From positions 1 through 24,112 of the forward strand of contig CAYWMP010000087.1 in the NCBI GenBank assembly GCA_964459445.1: a stretch of 24,112 nt of DNA. Direction: 5' to 3'. This document shows positions 14,680-22,142 of this stretch, in pieces. The notes below the pieces were generated by a model. That model was given only the letters and a program-made list of their open reading frames with translations, had not been told where the DNA came from and did no database searches. Origin of the DNA: CAYWMP01 sp964459445 (lineage in GTDB: Bacteria > Desulfobacterota > DSM-4660 > Desulfatiglandales > HGW-15). Numbering within the stretch: position 1 is the first letter of the stretch; each line of letters begins with the position of its first letter. The position numbers and the translations under genes were made by a program.

Positions 14680-16047
14680 ATGACGAATTCATCCCCGAAA
14701 ACCATAAGTGAGAAGCTCGTAGAAGAGGTCAAGGCCTCGATCGAAAGCAATGACAAACCGTCTCTTGCGAGATTGATGGATGAAATGCGCGCTGCCGACC
14801 TTGCCGATCTTGTTGAGCATCTTGAGCGAGAGGAACGGCTCTATATCTTTGAGTTGCTTGAGCCCGAGGGGGCAGGAGATGTTCTCGTAGAAATTGAACC
14901 TCCGGTTCAAGAAAGCATCATGGAGGATCTGGATGACGAGGCCTTATCGGAAATCGTTCAGGAGCTCGATTCCGATGATGCCGCTGACCTGGTGGGAGAT
15001 TTGCCCGAGGAGCGGGCAAAAGAGATCATCGACCGGGTTGAGGATGAGGTCTCAGAGGAACTGGAAAAGCTATTGCCCTATGAGGAGGACACCGCAGGCG
15101 GTCTTATGGCCCTGGAGTTTGTGGCCGTCAAAGCGGACTCCACAGTGCAGCAGGCCATCGATACAGTCAGGGAGATGAGGGAAGAGGTTGAAAACCTATA
15201 CTACCTCTTTGTTGTGGATGAAATCGGAAAACTGGTGGGTGTGATTTCCATGAAAGACCTGGTCCTTGAAGGACCGGAACGCAGGATTGGCCACATCATG
15301 AATCCCGAGGTGATTTCAGTCAATGTGAACCAGGATCAGGAGGAGGTCGCCCAACTCGTCAAAAAATATGACCTTGTCACGATTCCCGTGGTCGATGACC
15401 GGTATCGTATGGTGGGAAGGATTACGCACGATGACATCCTGGATGTCATAGAGGAAGAGGCGGATGAAGATATCTCGCTCATGGCCGGTGTGATACATCA
15501 AGAGATTGCGGAAGAATCTCCCATGAAGATATCAAGAGCCCGTTTGCCGTGGCTCATCGGAGGACTGTTCGGAGGAATTCTTGCCGCAGCTGTCATCAAT
15601 CAGTTCGAAGCGTCTTTAGAGAAGACAATTGCCCTGGCCTTCTTCTTCCCAGTTATTATGGCGATGGGAGGCAGTACCGGCACCCAGGCGGCGACGGTCA
15701 TCGTTAGAGGGCTTGCAACCGGGGACATTAGCCTTGTGAATATTGGCAAGCGGCTGATACTTGAATTGAAGGTAGCGCTATTCAACGGCATCATATGCGG
15801 AATATTACTCGGACTGATTGTTTGGATTTGGGTGGCCGACGGCAGATTGGGGATCGTTGTCGCCCTATCTTTAATCCTGATCATCCTGAACTCGGGATTT
15901 ATCGGGGCATCCGTACCCTTGGCCTTTAGAAGATTCAATATCGATCCAGCCCTGGCTACCGGTCCCTTCGTAACCACATCGAATGATATACTCAGCCTAC
16001 TCATCTACCTGGGGCTCGTCACTGGCTTCTTAAGATATTCGGGCTGA
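14680..16047 (+). CDS. mgtE: Magnesium transporter MgtE
   Basis: MgtE is a dimeric Mg2+ channel of the inner membrane gated by cytosolic Mg2+. The 455 residues hold the usual order: an acidic superhelical N-domain (about 30-130, ELDSDDAADLVGDLPEE), a CBS pair (about 143-195 and 203-260) and a C-terminal pore domain of five helices (about 288-452). The highly conserved FPVIMAMGGSTGTQAATV (about 323-340) and SNDILSLLIYLG, with D436 matching the pore aspartate of Thermus MgtE, are present. Many acidic residues in the N-domain fit Mg2+ sensing. The Shine-Dalgarno is weak. The final 18 bases overlap the convergent kinase gene. No magnesium riboswitch was recognised. Confidence 0.95.
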   Translation: MTNSSPKTISEKLVEEVKASIESNDKPSLARLMDEMRAADLADLVEHLEREERLYIFELLEPEGAGDVLVEIEPPVQESIMEDLDDEALSEIVQELDSDDAADLVGDLPEERAKEIIDRVEDEVSEELEKLLPYEEDTAGGLMALEFVAVKADSTVQQAIDTVREMREEVENLYYLFVVDEIGKLVGVISMKDLVLEGPERRIGHIMNPEVISVNVNQDQEEVAQLVKKYDLVTIPVVDDRYRMVGRITHDDILDVIEEEADEDISLMAGVIHQEIAEESPMKISRARLPWLIGGLFGGILAAAVINQFEASLEKTIALAFFFPVIMAMGGSTGTQAATVIVRGLATGDISLVNIGKRLILELKVALFNGIICGILLGLIVWIWVADGRLGIVVALSLILIILNSGFIGASVPLAFRRFNIDPALATGPFVTTSNDILSLLIYLGLVTGFLRYSG

Positions 16048-18915
16048 AAGGGGGACTGGGGGAAAATACACGGTAAAGATCGTCCCTCCCGATGCGTGGC
16101 AGTCTTCGCTGCCGGCGCAGAATTCGCAATCACTGATCCTGCCCGGACAGACGTCGCTGTCCAAGGAGATAAATCGACACCTATCGGAGCTCATTTCTAT
16201 TTTGAAATTATAGCGCTCGGAGAAGATTTTCATACGTAGCAAATCTGCGCCCCTACCGCCGGCGTTGAAGTCAAAGGGCCGTTTGGAAGAATAGTGCAGG
16301 GATTCCTGGGTTGTGAAGAAACCCTCAAATATTCGTCTTTGTGCATCAGAGGTAATCCCAACGCCGTAATCATGCACCACCAATTCCGTGCCTTCGCCCT
16401 TCCTTTTAACCGCCACCTCTATTTTTCCTTGGTCCGGCGTATTCTCAACGGCATTCTTCACAAGACCGTCGATGACCTTTTGGAGGGGATCAACCGGCAT
16501 ATATAGGGGCGGGGTTGATTCAAGGCAAGGAATGATTTCCACTTCTCGATGGGCAAACTGCTTTTTTAGATCATCAAGCCTAAGATTAACAAACGCATCG
16601 AGCTCGAGAACTTTGGGAGTTAAATCCTTTGGCCCGAATACCTCCTCAATGCGTTCCCTTACTTTGCTAACAAGGGCGCCTTCAGCAACCTCTTCAGTAA
16701 CAAGTGCCTCCAGTGAATCGGCACATTCGTCGAGCAGGATGTTCATAACATTGTAGGTTTTGAAATGTTTGTCCTGCATGATGTCATCGACCTGGTATTG
16801 GATCTGAAGCAGGCGTTCCACATTCCTAAGCCCTCTTTCTATGGTGGATTTCCAGGTTTCCTCGGGTAGTTGCTTCAGTTTCTTTGACAGGATATTGAAG
16901 GTGGGGGAGAGAACGGATAGGGGGGTTTTCAATTCATGCGAAAGATGATTAATCACCTTGTCTTTGGCCCGATTCAAACTCGTCACCTCCATATAGGCCC
17001 TTTTGAGTTCCTCCGAGTATCTGACGTTTTCTATAGAGAGGGCAACAGTGCCTGCGACCAGGCTCAGGAGTTCTGTGTTTGTTCTGTTAAAATCCCCCTG
17101 TTTTTTGTTGACGGTGCACAACACGCCGATGACCCTGTCGTGACTCTTCAAAGGGACCAAAAGCAGATTTCTGGTTTCATATCCAAATTGCTGATCCCTT
17201 TCCTTGTAGCGTTTGTCACCCTCTGAGACACCCGAAATGATTTTCGGTTTCCCGGATTTCAGGACTTCGCCGGCGGCGAGTTGATTGACCGGAAAGCGTG
17301 TGAATTTGAGCCGTTCTTCGATGGCGGGATCGTCATAGGCTGCGCCCAAGAAGAACATCTCCTGACTTTCTTGATCCATCATGGCAACAACGGCTCCTTG
17401 CGTATCGAGGAGTCGTCGGACCTCGCTGCTGATGTAGTAGAGGAGTTCTTCCAAGTCCGGGTATTTGGGGAGGGCGGTACTAATTCTCAGGAGGGCGGCG
17501 TTGTTCCTGTAAGCACTTATGAGCTGTTCGGAAAATCTGGCGTTTTCAATGGAAAGGGCGACGGATCCCGCGATCAAATTCAGAAGCTCCACGTGGCTTT
17601 GATCGAATTCTCCCTCCTTTTTATTTATCGCACATAAAACTCCGATGATCCTGTCAACACTGGTAAGAGGGACTTCAATCAGGTTTCTGGTTTCATACCC
17701 CAGTTCTTCATCCCTATCTTGATAGAGCCCGCCGTCCCGAGAGGCGTCCGATATGATTATAGGCTCACCATTCTTGATTACCTTCCCCGCCACGACCTTA
17801 TCCAGCGGAAAACGTATTTCCTTTACTTTTTTTTCCGCATCCGTATCGTCATAAGCCGCGCCCAGAGAGAATAGCTCTTCCCGTTCCTCGTCCAATAACA
17901 ACACAACCGCGCCTTCCGCCTCCAGGAGCATTTTGACCTCTTCACTGATATAATCCAGGAGTTCTCCCAGGTCAGGATATTCCGGAAGCGCCCTGCTGAT
18001 CCGGAGCAAGGCTTTGTTGACCCTGGCCATCCTTTTTTCCTTGGTAATATCGCGAAGAATGACAAGCTCTCCGGCGGATTTGCCCTCATTGTCCGTGAAG
18101 AGAGCGCCTCTCATGATCACATCCAGGACACGACCATCTTTTGTGAGTCTCTTGGTTTCAAATCGCAGGATGATGTTTTTTTCAAAGAGTTCCTTTATGC
18201 TCTCTTTGGTTTCTCTCTCAAGTTCTGGAGGAACATAGGGAATTCGTTTTCCTCGTAATTCGTTGAATGTCCAGCCGAAGGTTTCGGCAAAGGCCGGATT
18301 CAAATAGGTAACCTTGCCTTCCAAATTAAAGACAACCATGGGATAGGGGACAAAGTCGAGCAGTATCCTCAGGCGCTTTTCAGACTTTCGCAGGGCCTCA
18401 TCCGCACGCTTTCGCTCGGTAATATCCTGGAGTGTTTCTATGGCGCCAATGATCTTCCCGTCGGCATCGATGAGAGGAGCCGCAGTAAAAAATAGCCATT
18501 TTCCCTCATCGCCCAGGTCCGGGAAAAAACCCTCAGCCTCATAGGCGCCTTCAATGAGGGCGGACTTTTGAAGCCTCTCCCCATAGTACTCGGTCAGTTT
18601 CTCTGATGGTGCGTTGTCCACGATAAAGTCGGCCATCACAGGTCTTTCTTTGGGGTAGAAGGTCATCCACTGGTTCTGAGTGCCGATAAATTCATCGGCC
18701 GGGATGCCGGTAAGGTTTTCAAAGGCCTTGTTGCAGTGGATGATGACATGGTCTTTGTTAATAACAAGGGCGGGAACAGTCATACTTTGAAGAATCCGGG
18801 ACAGGGTTTCCCGGTCATCTGCCAAAAGGGCCTTGGCGGCCTTTCGATTCGCGACTTGTTTCTCCAGTTCGAATAATCTTCGCTCCAGCTCTTCGTAGGT
18901 CGGCTTCCTGGTCAT
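16030..18915 (-). CDS. Sensor histidine kinase, PAS-PAS-GAF-GAF, Cys-rich ATPase domain
   Basis: From ATG 18915 (GGGAG 7 bases upstream; longer start at 18999 less likely) the protein has 961 residues. A coiled N-terminus (YEELERRLFELEKQV) leads to PAS1 (about 34-170), PAS2 (about 175-295) and two near-identical GAF domains (about 300-460 and 472-632). The H-box is NHLSHELKTP with H660. The ATPase domain has N821 in DGLVKNAVENTPD, D849 in DYGVGI, an F-box IFEGFFTT and an unusual G2 box, GGRGADLLRMK. H660 to N821 is 161 residues, well above the ~105 of EnvZ, so the helical part is enlarged. Between the last strands is C913...C923...C930-x2-C933...C939, a possible metal site. No transmembrane helix is seen, so it is cytosolic. 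Its signal is unknown. No regulator is adjacent. Confidence 0.93.
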   Translation of the reverse strand: MTRKPTYEELERRLFELEKQVANRKAAKALLADDRETLSRILQSMTVPALVINKDHVIIHCNKAFENLTGIPADEFIGTQNQWMTFYPKERPVMADFIVDNAPSEKLTEYYGERLQKSALIEGAYEAEGFFPDLGDEGKWLFFTAAPLIDADGKIIGAIETLQDITERKRADEALRKSEKRLRILLDFVPYPMVVFNLEGKVTYLNPAFAETFGWTFNELRGKRIPYVPPELERETKESIKELFEKNIILRFETKRLTKDGRVLDVIMRGALFTDNEGKSAGELVILRDITKEKRMARVNKALLRISRALPEYPDLGELLDYISEEVKMLLEAEGAVVLLLDEEREELFSLGAAYDDTDAEKKVKEIRFPLDKVVAGKVIKNGEPIIISDASRDGGLYQDRDEELGYETRNLIEVPLTSVDRIIGVLCAINKKEGEFDQSHVELLNLIAGSVALSIENARFSEQLISAYRNNAALLRISTALPKYPDLEELLYYISSEVRRLLDTQGAVVAMMDQESQEMFFLGAAYDDPAIEERLKFTRFPVNQLAAGEVLKSGKPKIISGVSEGDKRYKERDQQFGYETRNLLLVPLKSHDRVIGVLCTVNKKQGDFNRTNTELLSLVAGTVALSIENVRYSEELKRAYMEVTSLNRAKDKVINHLSHELKTPLSVLSPTFNILSKKLKQLPEETWKSTIERGLRNVERLLQIQYQVDDIMQDKHFKTYNVMNILLDECADSLEALVTEEVAEGALVSKVRERIEEVFGPKDLTPKVLELDAFVNLRLDDLKKQFAHREVEIIPCLESTPPLYMPVDPLQKVIDGLVKNAVENTPDQGKIEVAVKRKGEGTELVVHDYGVGITSDAQRRIFEGFFTTQESLHYSSKRPFDFNAGGRGADLLRMKIFSERYNFKIEMSSDRCRFISLDSDVCPGRISDCEFCAGSEDCHASGGTIFTVYFPPVPLSARIS

Positions 18916-18977
18916 CGAATGCTCCCTAGAGACCAAATACCAAGGGGTTTTGAAATAATTGGCTAAACTATCTTTGC

Positions 18978-19006
18978 ATCTTATTCCGGGCGTGAGCAAA
19001 ACTCAA
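18978..19006 (-). promoter_or_regulatory. Promoter for the histidine kinase
   Basis: On the minus strand TTGAGT (plus-strand 19001-19006) and TAAGAT (plus-strand 18978-18983) are 17 bases apart. The start codon is about 62 bases downstream of the -10. It is divergent to the promoter at 19046-19074, only 40 bases away. Confidence 0.45.
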
Positions 19007-19045
19007 CGCGATTCTCCACTACCATATCTTGTAGCGCCTTTGCAT

Positions 19046-19074
19046 TTGACACACAAGAACTATTAAAATAGTAT
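19046..19074 (+). promoter_or_regulatory. Sigma70-type promoter ahead of the thiD hairpin region
   Basis: A perfect TTGACA (19046-19051) is followed after exactly 17 bases by TAGTAT (19069-19074). Transcription would start near 19081, just before the hairpin stack at 19099-19308, giving a 5' leader of about 270 nt for thiD or a separate small RNA. Confidence 0.6.
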
Positions 19075-19098
19075 TTTTGATTGAGGCCTTAGACCTTA

Positions 19099-19308
19099 CT
19101 CTCCTTCGCCAGTATGCCCTACGGCTTGCCGTGGGGATGATCGGGCGTCGCCAAAGGCTATGGCCCGACTAAAGATGGCGAGGAGAGCCCTCCGAAGCTT
19201 TAGCGCCCGTCCTCCGCAGTTGCTCTGCTACGGAGGATGGAAAGGAGGGCTTTTGGCTATGGAGAGTTCTGCCATCCTTTTCAGGATGCCCCGCGGCTTG
19301 CCGCGGGG
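19099..19308 (+). repeat. Hairpin-rich leader/repeat cluster upstream of thiD
   Basis: Several inverted repeats are nested. CTCTCCTTCGCCA (19099-19111) pairs with TGGCGAGGAGAG (19176-19187), one base bulged. Inside are CCCTACGG/CCGTGGGG (19117-19136, CTTG loop) and TCGGGC/GCCCGA (19141-19146, 19163-19168), which makes a three-way junction. AGCCCTCC (19186-19193) pairs with GGAGGGCT (19244-19251) around CCTCCG/CGGAGG (19211-19216, 19231-19236), and is followed by TTTT. Finally CCCCGCGG/CCGCGGGG (19289-19308) has the same CTTG loop. It may be a cluster of extragenic palindromes or a structured 5' leader. It has no recognisable TPP riboswitch core. Confidence 0.65.
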
Positions 19309-19351
19309 GGGCTTCACTAAACCTCCAATCAAAGGGAGATCAGGCAACGCC

Positions 19352-20161
19352 ATGACCAAGAGATATCACAAATTCCTGACCATTGCAGGTTCGGATAGTG
19401 GCGGCGGTGCGGGAATCCAGGCCGATCTCAAAACGGCCTCCGCCCTGGGCTGTTATGGCATGTCGGTCATCACGGCCCTCACCGCCCAGAACACCAAAGG
19501 GGTCACAGCGATCCATGCGGTTCCACCTGAATTTGTTGAGGCCCAGATTGAAGCCGTCTTCGATGACATGGGCGTCGATGCCGTAAAGATCGGCATGCTT
19601 TTCTCTCCACAAATCATTGAAATCGTGGCCCGGCGATTGAAAAGGCACGGTGCAAAGAACATCGTGCTCGATCCGGTCATGGTCGCCCAGAGCGGAGACA
19701 GTCTTATTACAGACGAGGCCGTGGCGGCCCTAAAAGACCACCTCCTGCCAATGGCCAGGATAGTAAAACCGAATATCCCCGAGGCTTCGAGGTTGCTCGG
19801 CCGCAAGTTCGATCCGCCAATGGATTTGGAAAGGGCCGCTCGTGAAATCGCTTCCTACGGCTGCGAAAGTGTCCTGGTCACAGGCGGGCATGCCAAGACT
19901 TCCGAAAGCAATGATGTGCTTTATATCGGCCCGGAAGATCGCATGGTGCTTTTCAAGGAAAAAAGGGTTGCCACAAACAACAACCATGGCACGGGCTGTA
20001 CGCTTTCCTCTGCAATTGCCGGTTATTTGGCAAAAAATTACTCCATCGAAGACAGTGTCCGGGAAGCCAAAGCCTATATCACCAAGGCCCTTCAGGTTGG
20101 GGCCGATTACCGGTTGGGACAGGGGCACGGCCCGGTCCACCATTTTCATGAGTTTTGGTAA
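19352..20161 (+). CDS. thiD: Hydroxymethylpyrimidine/phosphomethylpyrimidine kinase
   Basis: ThiD phosphorylates 4-amino-5-hydroxymethyl-2-methylpyrimidine (HMP) and then HMP-phosphate to the pyrophosphate used in thiamine synthesis. The 269 residues match the usual size. The N-terminus TIAGSDSGGGAGIQADLKT (10-28) is the substrate-binding signature; DPVM (107-110), KPNIPEA (139-145) and VTGGH follow. NHGTGCTLSS (211-220) contains C216, which corresponds to the catalytic cysteine region. It is of the single-domain type without a fused ThiE. The ATG at 19352 follows GGGAG by about 14 bases. A frame from 19160 extends upstream, but through the palindrome cluster, and is rejected. A terminator-like hairpin follows. 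Confidence 0.95.
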   Translation: MTKRYHKFLTIAGSDSGGGAGIQADLKTASALGCYGMSVITALTAQNTKGVTAIHAVPPEFVEAQIEAVFDDMGVDAVKIGMLFSPQIIEIVARRLKRHGAKNIVLDPVMVAQSGDSLITDEAVAALKDHLLPMARIVKPNIPEASRLLGRKFDPPMDLERAAREIASYGCESVLVTGGHAKTSESNDVLYIGPEDRMVLFKEKRVATNNNHGTGCTLSSAIAGYLAKNYSIEDSVREAKAYITKALQVGADYRLGQGHGPVHHFHEFW

Positions 20162-20209
20162 AGAAGCACGTAAATAGCGGGTTGCGGGACTTCGGCGAAC
20201 TCTGCCGAG

Positions 20210-20229
20210 CCGCTTCGTGTAGCGGTTTT
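20210..20229 (+). terminator. Possible terminator after thiD
   Basis: CCGCT (20210-20214) and AGCGG (20221-20225) form a 5-bp GC-rich stem with a 6-base loop, followed directly by TTTTAAT. A second hairpin CGGC/GCCG (20193-20207) is immediately upstream. The stem is short, but position and T-run fit intrinsic termination 48 bases after the thiD stop. Confidence 0.5.
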
Positions 20230-20361
20230 AATAAACCTCTGGCTACAAAAGAAAACGGTAACGAGTTAATATTTCAGCCCTTTTTTATTACTCGGGGCCT
20301 CAGCAATCTCTTTACAGGGACGAAAGGACTGTCAGGCAATTCGATAGAGTGTTGCTGGTCA

Positions 20362-20468
20362 GGCGGGCGGGCTGGCTGTTTTGATGAATATAAAGCTCAC
20401 CTCCCGGCATGTATTAGAATTAGTTCTCCGCCCGCCATAGTAAGCCGGTATGCAAATGGCGGCTTACT
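20362..20468. repeat. Inverted repeats in the gap between thiD and SbcD-like gene
   Basis: GGCGGGCGG (20362-20370) is complementary to CCGCCCGCC (20428-20436). AGTAAGCC (20439-20446) and GGCTTACT (20461-20468) form a perfect 8-bp hairpin with a 14-base loop. The gap 20162-20590 has no reliable gene. An open frame across it (20155-20529) has no recognisable similarity and is broken up by these palindromes. Confidence 0.5.
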
Positions 20469-20548
20469 GAACCGAGTTCGTCCCTTCCAAGAGATCCCCG
20501 AGCCCCCGCTACACCGAGAATTTTTTTAAAGGGCCAAACTGTAACCTA

Positions 20549-20583
20549 ACGAGTAACCAGCAACGAGTGACGAGAAACGAGTT
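20549..20583 (+). repeat. Heptanucleotide tandem repeat, five units
   Basis: Five in-phase 7-mers ACGAGTA, ACCAGCA, ACGAGTG, ACGAGAA and ACGAGTT form consensus ACGAGNN. The array ends 7 bases before the GTG start of the SbcD-like gene and includes an alternative GTG (20567). It takes the place where a Shine-Dalgarno would be expected. Confidence 0.75.
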
Positions 20584-20590
20584 AAGCGAA

Positions 20591-21616
20591 GTGACACTAA
20601 AATTCGTCCACACGGCAGACACCCATCTGGGATTCGAGATCACACGCATTGTTCAGAGTGATCCAAAGGGGCGCCGCAAAAGGGCCGATGCCATTTTTGA
20701 GAATTTTCAAAGAGTGATTCAGCATGCCATAGAAATCGAAGCAGACCTCTTTATCCACAGCGGCGACCTTTTCAACAAATACTACCTCCCGAGAGAAGTC
20801 CTTGACGATTTGATAGAGCCCCTTCTTGAATTGAACAGAGCGGGAATACAAGTCCTCGTCTTGCCAGGCAATCATGAAAGGTCGGAGTTTCCCTTTGATC
20901 TATTCCATGGCGCCTCGGGCATCCATGTTTTTGATCGCCCTAAATCCCTGTGCCTCCAACTGAATGGGTATGCCGTGGGTGCAGTGGGCTTTCCTTTTAT
21001 AAGGGATGATTCAAAAAGGACTTTCCTAAGGGCCCTGGAGGAAACCGGATATGCAGGCATGATAACGGATTTTAATATTCTTGTTACGCACCAGGCCTTT
21101 GATATGGCGACCGTGGGTCCGGTTGATTTTGTGTTCCGGCCGACGAGAAAAGATACGGTCTCAAGGCACACCGTGCCTGTGGATTTCGAATACGTCGCTG
21201 CCGGCCATATCCACCGTTATCAGATTCTGGAACATCCCCTAAAACCCAGGCTCAGGTTTGTCTATCCGGGTTCGACCCAGAGGATAAGTTTCGCGGAGAT
21301 GTATGAAGAAAAGGGGTTTGTGGAAGGGGAATTGCTCCACGGTAGAATAGAAACGCGTTTCATCCCTTTGCCTGCCTTTGAGATGGAAATCGTCAAAATA
21401 GAGACCGCGGGAATGACCTCCAGACAGTGTGAAGAGGAGATTGAATCGCAGTTTTGGCGTTTCAGCGAAGATGGGGTCATCCGGTTCAGCCTCATCGGCG
21501 GGAACAGGATGAGTGATTATCCGGATGTCGATTTCCAAAGTATACGGAACAGGATGCCGCCGATCCTCGAATGCCAGTTTTTCATAAGGGCGGGAAAGAG
21601 ATGGGTCATGAAATGA
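20591..21616 (+). CDS. SbcD/Mre11-like metallophosphoesterase
   Basis: A 341-residue protein from GTG 20591, where the sequence VTLKFVHTADTHLG matches the usual start of the family. The five metallophosphoesterase motifs are present: D10 and H12 in ADTHLG, D59 in HSGDLF, N94-H95 in PGNHER, H167 in VTHQAF and H206/H208 in AGHIHR. These bind two metal ions in SbcD/Mre11 nucleases. The C-terminal part, about 120 residues, is shorter than in SbcD. No SbcC/Rad50 ATPase gene is in the window, so it may act with a partner elsewhere or alone. It precedes the flavodoxin gene by 16 bases. An earlier GTG at 20567 lies in the repeat; neither start has a good Shine-Dalgarno. Confidence 0.87.
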   Translation: MTLKFVHTADTHLGFEITRIVQSDPKGRRKRADAIFENFQRVIQHAIEIEADLFIHSGDLFNKYYLPREVLDDLIEPLLELNRAGIQVLVLPGNHERSEFPFDLFHGASGIHVFDRPKSLCLQLNGYAVGAVGFPFIRDDSKRTFLRALEETGYAGMITDFNILVTHQAFDMATVGPVDFVFRPTRKDTVSRHTVPVDFEYVAAGHIHRYQILEHPLKPRLRFVYPGSTQRISFAEMYEEKGFVEGELLHGRIETRFIPLPAFEMEIVKIETAGMTSRQCEEEIESQFWRFSEDGVIRFSLIGGNRMSDYPDVDFQSIRNRMPPILECQFFIRAGKRWVMK

Positions 21617-21632
21617 GGCGGAGTAACTCTCT

Positions 21633-22094
21633 ATGTCAAGAATCCTGATTATCTACCACTCTCAATCGGGACGAACCCGCAGGATGGCGGAGAGGGTGGC
21701 CAAGGGCGCCGGGTCTATTGAAGGGGTGGAAGTTTTTCTCAAGCAAGCCTCCGAGGCAACGCTTGAGGACCTCCTTGAGTGCGACGGTCTAGCAGTCGGT
21801 TCTCCGGAATACTTCGGGTATATGGCCGGCATGATCAAAGATTTTTTTGACCGCACCTATGAGGAGGCACGGGGCAGGAAGGAAATCTTCAAAAAACCTT
21901 ACGTTGTCTTTATTAGCGCGGGGAATGACGGCAGCGGGGCTCTTCACCATATCGAACGCATCGGTATCGGATACCAATTCAAAAAGGTATATGAACCTCT
22001 GATCGCCGCGGGCGAGATCGATGAAGACGTCTTAGGGAAATGCGAGGAACTGGGCATGACGATTGCGGCAGGATGCAAGGAAGGGATTTATTAA
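21633..22094 (+). CDS. Flavodoxin-family protein
   Basis: The 153-residue protein has the flavodoxin signature at its N-terminus, with the FMN phosphate loop SQSGRT (10-15), then SPEYFGYMAG (57-66) and SAGNDGSG (95-102) which would surround the isoalloxazine ring. Length and motif order fit short-chain flavodoxin or NAD(P)H:quinone oxidoreductase-like (WrbA-type) proteins, and an electron carrier or FMN reductase role is plausible. It is 16 bases from the SbcD-like gene and 48 bases from the acyl-CoA synthetase, so an operon is likely. GGAG lies 9 bases before the ATG. Confidence 0.85.
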   Translation: MSRILIIYHSQSGRTRRMAERVAKGAGSIEGVEVFLKQASEATLEDLLECDGLAVGSPEYFGYMAGMIKDFFDRTYEEARGRKEIFKKPYVVFISAGNDGSGALHHIERIGIGYQFKKVYEPLIAAGEIDEDVLGKCEELGMTIAAGCKEGIY

Positions 22095-22142
22095 TGGCAG
22101 GGAGGTTGATAAGCAGCTGGACTGAAGGGGAGAGGGAATCGG

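Noticed and set aside
19081..19351. TPP riboswitch ahead of thiD
   Set aside because: I could not find the CTGAGA and ACC-x-GAA-CCTGATCTGG-type conserved core; the hairpins do not follow the known architecture.
19160..19351. 64-codon N-terminal extension of thiD
   Set aside because: It passes through the hairpin cluster, and ThiD homologues start close to the ATG at 19352.
20155..20529. 124-codon open frame between thiD and the SbcD-like gene
   Set aside because: No recognisable family, no ribosome site, starts within the last codons of thiD and runs across several perfect palindromes.
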